From: Arthrinium phaeospermum
Lineage: Eukaryota > Ascomycota > Sordariomycetes > Amphisphaeriales > Apiosporaceae
Assembly: GCA_006503535.1 (NCBI GenBank)
Contig: QYRS01000007.1
Coordinates: 1,984,001-2,048,000 of the forward strand
DNA length: 64,000 nt
Reading direction: 5' to 3'
Shown here: in pieces, positions 11,565-22,552 of the stretch
Layout: each line of letters begins with the position of its first letter
Position numbering within the stretch: position 1 is the first letter of the stretch
The notes under the pieces: model-generated
The model's database searches: none
Told to the model about the DNA's origin: nothing
What the model saw: only the letters and a program-made list of their open reading frames with translations
Made by a program: the position numbers and the translations under genes

Positions 11565-14000
11565 AGGCAAGGAGTTTGTCTACGCTGAGGACGTGCTCGA
11601 TTCTCCATGTATGGATAGGCTCATAGGGCGCAGACAAGCTGATGGATCGCATGGGCGAACTATTCCTGCATAGACGGGTCGATCCCAGTCTATGTCATTA
11701 GCACAATTCTAGATTGGTAGATTAATATATACTTGGATACTTTGGACCAACTGTTGTGCCTTTCCCGTTCATCTAGTGCATTTTAATGTAATCTCGTCTC
11801 CCTGGTTTCCTGATTCGGAGCACATACTCCCAATCAGCTATCAGGGAGTTAGGTATTTTTCCTCCTTTGAGGGATTGTCTTGAGATAATATTGCCACGTG
11901 CTGTAAGGCATGCGGAGGCATGTTAGCGGCTCCTAGACCTCATGATCATCGGCTTGGCGGTGGAGCTGGACGGGGAAACACCACGTCGAATTGTGCCCTG
12001 CGATCAACGCTATTCCGGCTAGTACGTCAATTCAGCTACCTACATATATACGATATCTGCCGCGCCAAGAACCATTCTATTGGACCTGCTAGCCCCTAGC
12101 GGGGACACAGCACCCTGGATTACCGGGGTATGTATGATTATCCCCAAGCCATGTGCCGAATACACCCAAAGCATACGGAGCTGATTGGTGGCCCTGAATT
12201 AACGACGGCACCTTTGAATATACCTGTGGTGGAGTCCCACGCAAATCAGATTGCCCTCGAAAGACGCATTGGGACTAGATGCCATGCCGGTAGGCCTACG
12301 GGGACGCGCCTTGTGAGCCGGCTCTCGCTAGCGGTAGAGTGAGTCTTAGGGACTGCGGAATTCCAGCGCCCCAAGCAGCTGGATGGAAATAACAGAAAAG
12401 TGGTTTACGGCTATGTATCCGGGTTATACCCGCTACAGCAACCATAGCAAGTATTCGCGCAGGATTCGTGTCCATCACAGTCTGAGAGCCAGATCACCTA
12501 AAAAAAATAGGGCCCAGATGCATCACTCTCGGTCCGTTATGCACACTCAGCAAGCTCTTAGTAAACCTACCAGATTCAAACATTCCTTCTCGAGTAAGTC
12601 AAGACGGCATACTGAGCAAGAAAACAGTAATGAGATTTGAGAAGGCAGCCGTGTCTTCTGCCGTGCCCGGTATTGTTGCGTCTACAGTAGTAAGTCTGGG
12701 GCCTTCTTCGGTCTTTTTAGGGAACGTTTGTGACGGGTTGTCCTAGAGGCAAAGCTAGACGGTAGTTCTTAATTACCGTTTTCTTTGACAGCTCCTGTCA
12801 TCTGGAGTGTGACTGGCCAATGTACGGCTAGCTCTGAAATGAGCAAGCCCGGTACAGTACAGTAAGTGAATGATGTTTTCTTGACTGGCTTTTGAACTAA
12901 GGGTCCCAATACTGTAGGGCCTGACTTGTGCCATCTAGCTACGCCTTTCCCGTTGGCTCAGCCCCCGAAAACTCTTGCTAAAAAGCTTGTAATTATAGTT
13001 TAACTCTTTTGGTGCTCAGAAATCTCTATCCATACAGTAGTGGTAATACTGTAGGTGATTTTCTAAGCCCCTTTTGGCATCCCGCCGGCTACCAGGTCGA
13101 AACAAAAGAGAAAGAGACAGAAAGGATATCCTTTGCGGAGTAGAGCTAAAAGGGGGGCGAAGTCAACCTGACTCCCGGGACCCCATATTACCTACTCAGA
13201 CGCATCCGTGACGCACGAATTGGAATTGTCGCCGTGATGGCTGCGGGGTGGTTGTGTCGTAATGAGCTGAGAGTAACCACATAGCCAATGAGCCGTAGTG
13301 GGCGTTGTGCAGGCACTAGTCAAAACTAGCAGAGTCCATCCTCCATTGCGCCGGCCATCTTGGAGCTCCACCCAGTCGGCTACGGGCTCTCGGGCTCCCC
13401 CCTCCCCCAGGGCTTTGACCTGCTGTCCCAGACTCGGAAGTTGTTTGATCGACACGGGATACAGATCATGGGGTATGATCTGACAGCCGCAATAGATGGA
13501 GGGCGTCCAGTGTATGCAGGCATCCGGGCCACGGAAGAGATGGGTGTTTCGAACAAACCACCGGGGGAACCGAGATATTGATCCCAAGAAAAATATCATC
13601 GCCGACGACCCGATCTCTGCCGCACGCCTGTACTACATACGGCAGTGATGGAAAAGACGTTGGCTTCGTAGGCTGCCTCTGCTCACCGCGATCGACCAGC
13701 GCTATACGCGACTTGGAAGCACTATATATGCACCGGCCCAAGTCCAATTTAGAGGCACCTATGATGAGGGAAAGGCGTGCCGTATCCGCAATGTCCGCAT
13801 GCTGAGAGCACCCGACTGCACAGTGCCCCCTGCCCTTGCCTTAGCTCCAGGGACAACCTTCTGACGTGCGCAAATCCCCTGGCCCTATCTGAGGTATAAG
13901 GTTTTTGGATCTCTTTCGATGCAGATTTGGTTTCGATAATCGATCCCCGACACAACTCAGCTTTTTAGAGCCACGAGACCAAAACCAAACCCCCGGAGCC
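11565..14000. other. long intergenic region, nothing recognised
   Basis: About 2.4 kb of moderate composition. Small frames on both strands (13192-13599 minus, 13360-13581 plus and others) overlap one another and none has a domain or splice partner. Around 12660-13070 the text is rich in CAGTA/TACTG words, which could be an old decayed repeat, but I cannot support a feature. Confidence 0.4.
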
Positions 14001-15280
14001 ATGTCGTCGTACGAGGGATACGAGGCGTCGCCGGAGGACAGCCTCCTGCATATGGACAACGCCACCTTCAACGGACTCCTGGCCATCGGCTGCCTAGCGA
14101 CACTCTCCTTCATGTTCACGTCGGGCCTCCTGGGCTTCATCAGCTGGCGCATGGTCTCCTGGCAAAGATTCTACGCTAGCTCCATCAGCCACAACCAGTC
14201 GATTGTCCTCATCTACCAGCTCCTCCTGGCCGACTTCCTCCAATCGCTCGGATTCCTTATCTCGTTCTACTGGGCGTCGGCGCGCCAGATTATCGGACCT
14301 AGCGATGCGTGCTTCGTCCAGGGCTGGCTGATCCAGCTGGGCGATGTGTCGAGCGCCTTCTTCGTCATGGCCATCGCCCTCCATACGGTCTATCAGGTGG
14401 CCTTCTCGAAAAGCCTGACCCATCGAGGCTTCCTCGTCGCTGTTTCTTCCGTCTGGGGAGTTGCTCTCCTATTGACCTCTCTTGCGCCCATTGTCGGTGG
14501 GCGGTTCATCTTCGAGCGGGCTGGTGTCTGGGTATGTGACTTCCGCCCCATAGCGTTGGAGGCTGTAGCTGACTTGCCGTTTCTTCCAGTGCTGGATCAA
14601 GTCGGACCACGAAAACCTCCGACTTCTGCTGCATTACCTGTGGATCTTCATCATCGAGTTCGGCTCAATCGCCGTGTACACTGTCGGGTTCGTGTATTTG
14701 TGGCAAGCGAAAAAGCCCGGCTCTCAATTTAGAAGCGACGCCAGCCTCGAAAGCTTGAACAAAGCTAGTCGGGCGATGCTTGCATATGCGCTAGCGTACA
14801 CCGTGATGACGTTACCTCTGGCGTAAGTTCAGCTCCTTCCCCTTCCCCCAATTCTCTGTCGTGGGAAAAGCCAAGTCGCTAAACCGTAATTCATTGCATA
14901 GGGCTGGACGCATGGCCAGCATGTCGAACCGGCAACCTCCCGACAGCTACTTCTTCTTCGCCGGCTGCCTGTTCACCTCGTCGGGCTGGGTCGACACGGT
15001 CCTGTATGCGATCACGCGGCGGTCGCTGCTGTTCAAGGAGATGCGAGGCCCCCGGCCGGCCCGGCTCTCGCTTTCCGACCAGCTGCGCTCGCACCGGTCC
15101 GGGTTCACGAGGCACAACAGCACCGACGACATACTGGGAGAAGACGCCGGCGGGTTCGCGGGCATCAAGCTGGAGACCACGGTCAAGGTCGATGTGGAAT
15201 CACCCACTAGTTCCGTGGCGCCGAGCCACAACTATAGCGTGTCGGCAAAACGACAAACCATGCAAAACGATATGGTATAA
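14001..15280 (+). CDS. seven-transmembrane receptor, fungal cAMP-receptor-like GPCR group
   Basis: Three exons: 14001-14531, 14590-14822 and 14902-15280 (380 residues). Donors are GTATGT and GTAAGT, acceptors CCAG and ATAG, and phases agree. Residues about 25-270 contain seven hydrophobic stretches. The string SIVLIYQLLLADFLQSLGFLIS is TM2, CFVQGWLIQLGDVSSAFFVMAIALHT is TM3 with the Cys expected for the extracellular disulfide, and CWIKSDHENLRLLLHYLWIF opens TM5. An N-x-T site lies in the short N-terminus. The cytosolic tail of about 100 residues is Ser/Arg rich. The pattern fits fungal receptors related to Dictyostelium cAMP receptors and the Git3/GPR1-like carbon sensors, which signal through G-alpha to adenylate cyclase; the ligand is unknown. 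Exact subclass is uncertain. Confidence 0.8.
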
Positions 15281-16533
15281 GGAAGCCGCGGGACCCGAAC
15301 ACAGGTGCAGGTCAGACACTCGCATGTAACGCGATAGCGACGCTTTACTACACTTCTTATAGTAATTAATTAAATAATCTACAGTCCCCTGTATTTGGTC
15401 GTTTTGAATGTTCGAATGATTGATTGACTGGATCTTTCAGTAAGTACGTCGAGAGATATGGATGCCCCATAAGACACTAAACACGATGCTGTCACTGATA
15501 AGAATAGGGGCTGCTGTGGGCCAATCAGCAATCGTATCTACAGCGCTAAACACCCCCGGGCCCACGGTGCGTTCGCTGGCTCCCGACAATCCGATAATCT
15601 GCTCACTACTTAAGTAAGCAGGTGTCTCCTCGTCTGAAGCGATGCGCCTGAAAGCTTAATACTTTATTCGGATTTTTTTTAACTCGAAAGAGTTGAAGGT
15701 ATGTAAGCAGTCGTGTGTGTGTGTCATTCTTCTTGCGCATTCGAGATCTTCTCAGCTCTTGTGGCGGGTGCTGGTATTGCATACTTATGCCCAGGTGCCC
15801 AATACGACACTACCTTATCTTAAGTCATGACTAAAACGCTACCCCGCGTTATGGCTATCTGACCCCAACGTTAGTGATGCAGGCGAACGGGTCCGCGGGC
15901 TTGGCTAACTGGAGAACAGCGAGATAAGAGAGAGCTGGGGAAGAAACAAGGCAGGAACGCGGCGCTGTAGACAGGGCAGCATGACTCGTCTGAACCGCCT
16001 TCAGCTCCGACCACGCGAGCAGCCAGGCGGGAGCAGCGTCTGCTACCTAATTTATCGCTCTTTATCCCTCATCTCCTAGGTATTGTCTATCTGCCATATC
16101 TCTTTTATCTCTTCCCGTCTCATCTCATCAATCTGCCACCGGTATTGGGATTGGGACGACAACACATGCAGAGTCGCCAAGCCTTATCTATCGCCCCGTG
16201 ATAAGTCCGGAACTAAGGACCGATTGAGACCTGGATTCCCAGCTGACGTAGCGATAGGACGCAGCAAGAGGCAGGGATCGTATCAGAGCTACTGCTACTA
16301 CGCCGGGTCACTTGTTGCGATCGCTCAGTCTGGTCGCTGTGCCTGTACGATAAGCTTGAAACAGCCCTAGTGCAGCTCAGCTGACGTTGTTGTTCTCTCC
16401 CAAGTCGAGTTGTGTCTTGCAGTTCTCTCGTCCCTTCTTCCTCTGATAAAGAGAGATCGAGGCCTGTCGCGACTCGCAGATCCCGACGCCTTTGCTCCAA
16501 ATCCCAAGACCTACCTACCCCAATTCATGCACA
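15281..16533. promoter_or_regulatory. promoter region of the permease gene, pyrimidine-rich leader
   Basis: Between the receptor and the permease. From about 16050 to 16140 the plus strand is strongly CT-rich (repeated ATCTC, TCTTT and CATCTC words), a common feature just upstream of fungal transcription starts. The ATG is at 16534. No conventional TATA box is obvious. The earlier part holds nothing recognisable. Confidence 0.4.
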
Positions 16534-18263
16534 ATGGAAAGGAAAGCCTCCGTTTCCAGTGGTGGCGGCCAGCACCGCCGCCACTCCCACGAAGCTCACG
16601 CAGCCAATGATGCCGTGGCCAACGACGCGCTCGCCAAGATGGGGTACAAGGTACGAAACACAAACATTCTCAGCTGGCTTGGCACCATGTCATCACCACG
16701 AACCGTCGAAGTTAACAAACATGAAACATAGTCCGAGCTCCCCGAAGCCTGAGCATGCTCTCGGTGCTCGGCCTGTCCTTCGCCATCATGGCCGTGCCCT
16801 ACGGGCTTTCCACGACCTTTTATATCAGCCTGGCCAACGGCCAGTCCGTCACCGTCATCTGGGGCTGGGTGCTGCTGTCGCTCATCTCCACCGCCATCGC
16901 CGCCTCCCTCGCCGAAATCTGCTCCGTCTACCCGACCGCCGGCGGTGTCTACTACTGGGCCGCCCTGCTCGCCTCGCCCAAATGGGCCCCTATAGCCAGC
17001 TGGGTCACGGGGTGGCTCACCCTTGTCGGCAATTGGACCGTCACCCTTTCGATCAACTTCGGTGGTGCTCAGCTGATCCTCAGCGCCATCTCGCTGTGGG
17101 ACGAAGACTATGTCGCCACCCCCTGGCAGACTGTTCTCATGTTCTGGGCCGTCACGCTATTGTGCTACACCATCAACGTCTTTGGCGCCAAGTACCTCGA
17201 CCAGATCAACACGATGTGCATCTACTGGACCGGATCGTCCATCATCATTATACTGGTCGTCTTGCTGGTCATGGCGCCCTCAAAGCGCAGCGGTGAATTT
17301 GTCTTCGCTCACTACGATGCCTCCATTTCGGGTTGGCCTGCAGGTTGGTCTTTCTTCGTTGGGCTGCTCCAGCCAGCGTATGTCCTGACAGGCTACGGCA
17401 TGGTTGCTTCCATGTGTGAAGAGGTCCAATCGCCGGAGCGCGAAGTGCCCAAGGCCATTGTGCTTTCCGTTGTGGCTGCCGGGTTTACTGGTTTGGTCTT
17501 TTTGATACCTGTGCTATTCGTGTTGCCTGATGTTTCCGTCCTCCTCGCTATCGCCAACGGGCAGCCTATCGGCTACGTCTTCAAGAACGCGACGGGAAGC
17601 GCCGGCGGGGGGTTCGGACTGCTCTTCCTCATTTTGGGCATCTGGCTATTCGCGGGAGTCGGATCCTTGACGGCTGCCAGCCGTTGCACGTATGCCTTTG
17701 CCCGTGACGGGGCCATTCCTGGCTCCGGTCTTTGGAAGAGGGTGAACACCAAGTTGGATGTCCCCTTGTGGGCTTTGACCTTGTCTGCTGGCGTCGACTG
17801 CCTCTTGGGACTCATCTATTTTGGTAGCAATGCGGCGTTCAGCTCCTTCACTGGAGTCGCCACTATCTGCTTGTGCACGTCCTACGGACTGCCCATCCTG
17901 GTCTCCGTTTGCCGAGGGAGGAAGCACCTCGCCCACGCTTCCTTCTCGCTCGGCAAGTTTGGCTTTGTCATCAACATTGCCACGCTTCTGTGGATCGTGT
18001 TGGCCATTTTCCTGTTCTGCATGCCGACCAACCTGGCCGGCCTCAGCCCCGAGACCATGAACTACGCGAGTGTCGTGTTCGGCGGCTTTGCCACCATCAG
18101 CCTCGTCTGGTACTTCGTCTGGGGGAGGAAGCACTTCTCAGGGCCGCCGGTTCTGCAGTCCGGTCTGGCGGAGGGTGGTGTTGGTGTGGTGAGGGGGCAG
18201 TCGGTCGATGTAGAGACAGGCTCAGATGGCCATGCCGTGACCAAGAAAATCAGTTCGGAGTAG
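16534..18263 (+). CDS. APC-family amino-acid/GABA/choline-type permease, frame break at exon 2 start
   Basis: Exon 1 (16534-16650) encodes MERKASVSS to KMGYK; the intron 16651-16731 has a GTACGA donor and ATAG acceptor; exon 2 begins at 16732. The long frame from 16755 codes 502 residues with about twelve hydrophobic segments. FAIMAVPYGLSTTFYISLANGQ is TM1, GWVLLSLISTAIAASLAEICS is TM2, and YPTAGGVYYWAAL is the helix-breaking signature of fungal GABA/amino-acid permeases. The tail ends in ETGSDGHAVTKK. It should import amino acids or related amines by proton symport at the plasma membrane. Reading exon 1 into exon 2 hits TGA because the CCCC run at 16740-16743 appears one C short of the family sequence SELPRSLSM. 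A gene caller could start at ATG 16755 instead, losing the N-terminus. Substrate unknown. Confidence 0.85.
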
Positions 18264-18903
18264 TGTAAGAATGGCCTGTAGAGCCAGGAGCAATCTTGTA
18301 TATCAATGCTACCTATATATTCATAAACTGTATGATTAGACTGGATACCCCTATCCCTAAATTGTTTGTATACAAAACACCGCAGTTGTCAATTGCGACT
18401 AATATCCCGTTTCCTTCGATGGTCGCATGCATGCATGCATGCATACATAGCCGACATGTTCGTGGATCCATGCATATGACGCAATAGGGCTGATGGAAGC
18501 TTATCACTCTTAAGATCGACCCGTCCTCTTTAGCCCCAACCCATGCAGCTCCCAAAGGCATGTACGTTCCGCCAAGAAGCGCGGGATAAGCTTCGCCCAT
18601 GCCATCTCATAGGTCAGAGATAGCAGGGGCGCATGCCGCTCCCAACGGTTCGCATGAGACGGGCAGCCTCGATGGCCAGTGACGAGATGATTGACGTAGG
18701 CCTGGATATGAAATCCGATGATTGGGTTGATTGGATGTGCGTTATCTGCCTTTTTTGGCATGTCGTGATGTTTGAGTGTGTGGCTGCTCGGGTAGATAAT
18801 CTCGTCTGGACCCCCTTTTCTTGATATTTGACGTGCCCTTTACCATCTGAGAACACAAGTTTGCCAAAATACAGTACATATCAACCATATAAAGTCCAGA
18901 ACT
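18264..18903. other. intergenic with a CATG microsatellite
   Basis: Gap between the permease and the next small gene. A perfect GCAT tetranucleotide run lies at about 18425-18446, giving a self-complementary stretch. Nothing else is recognisable. Confidence 0.5.
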
Positions 18904-19348
18904 ATGTCAGACGTATGTATTTTCCCCCGCTGCTATCGCCATCACGAGCAGCCTAAGGAGGAGAGGAGGCTGCGGACAGGTCGGCTGACACGACTCGGAC
19001 ATAGTCGCCTACGGCTTCCACGTCCAAGCGGCGAAGCATCACGGATGCCATCACCCCGCGGGGGGCGGACCAGGCGGAGTTCGGGACCGCGACCACCCAC
19101 GGCGCGGGGACGGGGAATAAGACTTCGGATTTCCGCAAAGGTACTTTGCTTTATTACTAGTTACAGTCAAATACACACGTCCCGCTTTGAGTTTCCTATT
19201 CGCGGATCGTATGGATTTTTTACTGATTATTATCACACTAGACTCTTTGCGAGGCGAGGCGGTGGAGAGCATCGGCAAGTTGGTGGGCAAGGACGGCTTG
19301 GTGGCTAAGGGGCAGGATATGCGGAAGAAGGAGGGCTGGGAGGGGTGA
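18904..19348 (+). CDS. 83-residue conserved-looking small soluble protein, three exons
   Basis: Built from splice logic, not from a long frame. Exon 1 is only nine bases (18904-18912, Met-Ser-Asp) and is followed by a GTATGT donor; intron 1 ends at 19004 after a CTGAC branch site and CATAG. Exon 2 is 19005-19140, intron 2 is 19141-19241 with an ACTGATT branch site and CTAG, and exon 3 is 19242-19348. Phases agree and the total is 84 codons with stop. The protein is hydrophilic, with no signal peptide or membrane span: a Ser/Thr/Lys-rich start, THGAGTGNKTSDF in the middle and EAVESIGKLVGKDGLVAKGQ at the end. The KxGKDGLVAKGQ ending resembles small stress-related fungal proteins of the CsbD-like kind; that link is inference. 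Function unknown. Confidence 0.7.
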
Positions 19349-20157
19349 TACGCAGATACAGCGTGGAGTGGGCTGGTACTATTCTATCACTTCGTTTGTT
19401 TTGAAGCACGTTTTTCCTATTTGTGTCAAAACTTTCGGTTTAGTACCAGCCAAAGCAAGCAAAAACAAAAGACTAATGTGGGAGGAAACCGCATGTAATC
19501 ATCGAAATGCTTTCATTGCTTCAGTATACAAAATAATCAAGTATCAATTTCTTCCCAGGACTTCTGTGAAGCGTTCCTCTTTTTTACACCACATATTCGC
19601 CTCGCAACCACCCCTGCCAGTATCCCAGTGTTTAGGCCAAGCCATAGGCAAGTAGATGATCGAATAGAGTTCACCTCCGCCATGGGGTAAGTCCGACTAA
19701 AAAGTATAGTAACGAATGGCCCCCGGCGGAGTAGCGGAAAGCGCGGCCGAAACAAGACGACGGCTGCGGGCCGCGTGGGTCCCACCGAGTCACCACCCCT
19801 ATCCCCCTGAACCCCTTCATGACTCACGTTCTTGTCCGCATTACGTTATTCACACCTCTGGACGGCATTCTCATCCGGTTCAGCGTTGACGGGAGATATT
19901 TCCTCGTATTTTCCCCTTCGTTTTAAACCCCCTCACAGGGAATATGCGTGGGGGACTCTGGGGGATCGACGACGAAGTCGTCGTAGGAGACCAAACTGCC
20001 CGCGTGGGGGGCCAACTGCGCAGCACCTGCCGCGTCCTTCGTCACTGTAAAGCGGGAAGAGTAGCTAGAAGATGGTTAAAAAAGTAGGGGTGAGTACGTG
20101 ACGTGCAGGGCACCCAACAACGAATTGCAAGAGACGACTTGGGGATGGATGTACTTA
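19349..20157. other. intergenic, nothing recognised
   Basis: Convergent 3' ends of the small plus-strand gene and the minus-strand NTF2-like gene. The last part before 20158 contains a donor-like GTAAGT just beyond the stop codon, but no further exon joins sensibly. Confidence 0.45.
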
Positions 20158-20618
20158 CTACGCCTGAGAACAGTTCCCCCCATCATACCGAGTCTCGATG
20201 ACGCCGAGCACCTGGTACGTCTTCTGGCCCACCGTTTCCGAATCCACCGTCGTCGTGGCGTTGGGCAAGTGATTCCAGTGCTTAGTGCCTGTGGCCGGCA
20301 GGAGCTGCTGCTTGAGCGCGACGATGGCGTCGGCGCCCGTGGCGACGTGGCCGAGCACGAGGAGCTGGCCCGTCGGGGTGAAGAAGTCGGTGAAGGTGTG
20401 GGTGGCGCTGGGGTCTTCGGCGGAGGAATATAGTCTGGAAACATGGGTATCAGCATTGATTTGATTTTTCGGCCGGACAGATACGGTAAAAGAACTGACT
20501 CTTTCAAATATGATGCAAAGGCGGGCTCGACGTCGGACGCTAGGGCGTAGCGGGACATGTTGACCGCGGCGACGGCGGCCACCAGGGACCAGGAAGCGAG
20601 AGCGTGGCGGAACTTCAT
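20158..20618 (-). CDS. secreted NTF2/SnoaL-like small protein
   Basis: Two exons, 20618-20500 and 20434-20158, with a GTCAGT donor and TTTCCAG acceptor, give 131 residues. ATG 20618 starts MKFRHALASWSLVAAVAAV, a signal peptide, probably cleaved after the Ala-rich segment. The mature part has a short helical start (EPAFASYLKELYSSAEDPS), then FTDFFTPTGQLLVLGHVATG, then DAIVALKQQLLP, HWNHLPN and a C-terminal strand KTYQVLGVIETRYDGGNCSQA. That helix-then-sheet layout and the HxPN string match fungal secreted proteins with a cone-shaped NTF2/SnoaL-like fold. No catalytic residue set can be assigned. Role is unknown; some relatives are found in secretomes. Confidence 0.75.
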
Positions 20619-20987
20619 CTTCAAACTGTTTCCTGACAAAGCGATATGCTGGAAATAAGATTGTCGGTAGCTTTTTGTTTCACTGGTATAAACTTTATAT
20701 AACTCTTCGCGTCTTCGTTTCAGGACGGCTTGGGCCCCTGAAGCGATAACCGGTTTCTGGGGCTTGGCTGGCAAGCCTATCTGTACATGCATGTCTGTTA
20801 GGTGGACTCAAAGTGGTTGGCCCTGCCTTGTCTGTCTATGTATCCACCCGGTAATGAGGAGAAAGATGGTTTTAAGTAGATGGCTTGCTTAGCGGTTTCT
20901 CCATCCTCTCCACACCCCCCTACTTCGTATGTACTTACTAGCATGGGTTATTGTAATACACTCTTTTTCACCTCCGGTCATATCATC
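20619..20987. promoter_or_regulatory. upstream region of the NTF2-like gene
   Basis: About 370 bases between two minus-strand genes. It must contain the promoter of the NTF2-like gene and the 3' end of the glycoprotein gene. The frame upstream of 20618 is open but lacks a likely earlier start. No specific element is evident. Confidence 0.35.
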
Positions 20988-22552
20988 TCACTTGGCTGTT
21001 CTATGAAACAAAAAAAATACATATTCTCCCGTCTGCTTTCCCGTGTTTGACCCAGAATCCATTCTTGTGCTCCCTCTCCACGGGTCACGGATTCGGGCTA
21101 CCAGACGGCGAGACAAGCGCCGTTGCCGAGTCTGACCTCCCCGGTCGACGAGCTCTATACTTTCGTCTTTTGCCTTATTGCACCCAGCGCAATATCCCAA
21201 AGCCGGATCCTTGCGTTGCGAAACCGTATCGACCACGAACCGAAAAGCAACCCAAACGCCCTGCAGAATCACCAGGTCGGCGACCAAAATCGCAAAGAAC
21301 AAAGTCCCGGCGCTTTCGTGCGCGGGACCTGGCAGATGTAGTTCGTGGATAGATAAGCAGGATCGGCCCCCAAGCCCGGCGGCGGGGACTGGCCGGGGTC
21401 GAAGGTCCGCTGCGCGAGGCCGGGATCCGGGTCCCAGTGGGGAGAAAAAGATTCTCCGCTCGACACGCCCGCGGCCCGCGCGGCCTTCCACCAGTCGACC
21501 TCGCGGGTGAGGTTCGCGGTCAGGTTGGCCAGCAGGGCCGGACGGGTCAGCATGTTGGGCACGTACGAGTCGTTGCGGCCCAGGTCGGCCATGACGGTGA
21601 AGTACATGGCCTTGCCCAGCAGGTTGACGCGGCGCCAGATGGCGGGGTAGGGATGCCACTGCTCCCCGGCCCGGGCGGGGTCGGCCAGCTCGCTCGTGAC
21701 GTTGGTGCCGCAGTAGCTCGCCTCGACGTAGCACTCGGTGGCGAAGAAGTCGTCGCTCATGGCCTCCTCGGCCGTGCCGCGGTCCGCCTGGTCCCGCCGC
21801 CGCAGCGTGATGGCGGCGTTGTACGTCTGGGTCTCGCCCACGTCGGTGCCGTTGGTGCTGTCCATGTAGGCCCGGGCCGTCACCAGCCAGTACATGAACA
21901 GCAGGGACTCGCCCCACCAGAGGCTGGCGGCGCTCGTCCGGTTCCGCGACAGGAAGGCCGTCACGTCCGGGCCGATCAGCTTGTAGTTGCCGCGCAGCTC
22001 GAAGTAGGTCGGCCGCTGGACCGGCTCGGCCGTGTCGATCAGGACCGAGCAGGTGGTGAAGGCGTCCACCGACAGCCCCACGGGCGAGGCGGCCCGGATC
22101 TGCTGGTTCATTGTGAACTTGCCGAGCACGTCTATCGAGATCCGGCTGATGTTGCAGTCCTGCAGCAGGTTGTTGTGGTACACAAGCGAGCCCAGGTTGA
22201 GCTTGCTCCCGTCGTCTTTCGTCCGCCACACGCTCCTCAGCGTGTACGGGATGGCGTTGTTTTGGGTGAAGATCAGGGTGTTGAGCGGCAGAGAGGTGGA
22301 TGCGCACGCCGGCCGCGAGCTGGCGGTGAAGTACGAAGGCCACTTTATGCCACCATACTGGGCGGGATCGTCGACGGTTCCGTTGGGGTCGTTGGAAGGT
22401 GTGGGCACCAGCTCGTAGCCCGTCGAGGCAAAGTTGACGAACGAGACCAGGGCGGCGATGATGATGCCTCCGATGAGAACTACCGGAGTGAACCACTTGA
22501 ACGGATACGGTCTTGTCAGATTATATGAGAAGAATGAGTCATGCATTGTCAT
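20988..22552 (-). pseudogene. fungal membrane glycoprotein of unknown function with one frame break
   Basis: The main frame starts at ATG 22552 (MTMHDSFFSYNLTRPYPFKW) and runs 427 codons to a stop in the 21270s. Residues about 22-45 (TPVVLIGGIIIAALVSFVNFAS) are an N-terminal span. A large extracellular part follows with many N-x-S/T sites (CNIS, NRTS, NGTD, NVTS, NDSY, NLTAN) and paired cysteines. At about 21304 the frame breaks: after YICQVPRTKAPG the expected second span TLFFAILVADLVILQGVWVAF continues in another frame to a stop at 20988. One missing A in CGGGACTTTG would restore a protein of about 520 residues. It could be a sequencing error or a real early pseudogene. The architecture is like other fungal DUF-type two-span glycoproteins. 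Function unknown. Confidence 0.7.

Noticed and set aside
13192..13599. 135-codon minus-strand frame upstream of the receptor
   Set aside because: Residue composition is random-looking, it overlaps opposite-strand frames, and it has no recognisable domain.
16640..16755. Permease start at ATG 16755 as the true N-terminus
   Set aside because: Exon 1 and the intron at 16651-16731 fit the family so well (KMGYK then SELP..SLSM) that a missing base is the simpler explanation.
20140..20160. Extra exon after the NTF2-like stop (GTAAGT donor)
   Set aside because: The donor follows the TAG stop, so it cannot extend the protein; it is most likely chance or a 3'-UTR intron.
20988..22496. 502-codon minus-strand open frame
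   Set aside because: Only its C-terminal part (after about 21304) is protein-like; the rest is an out-of-frame shadow of the glycoprotein.
21437..22528. 363-codon plus-strand open frame
   Set aside because: It is the antisense shadow of the minus-strand glycoprotein gene, Arg/Gly/Val-rich with no domain, kept open by high GC.
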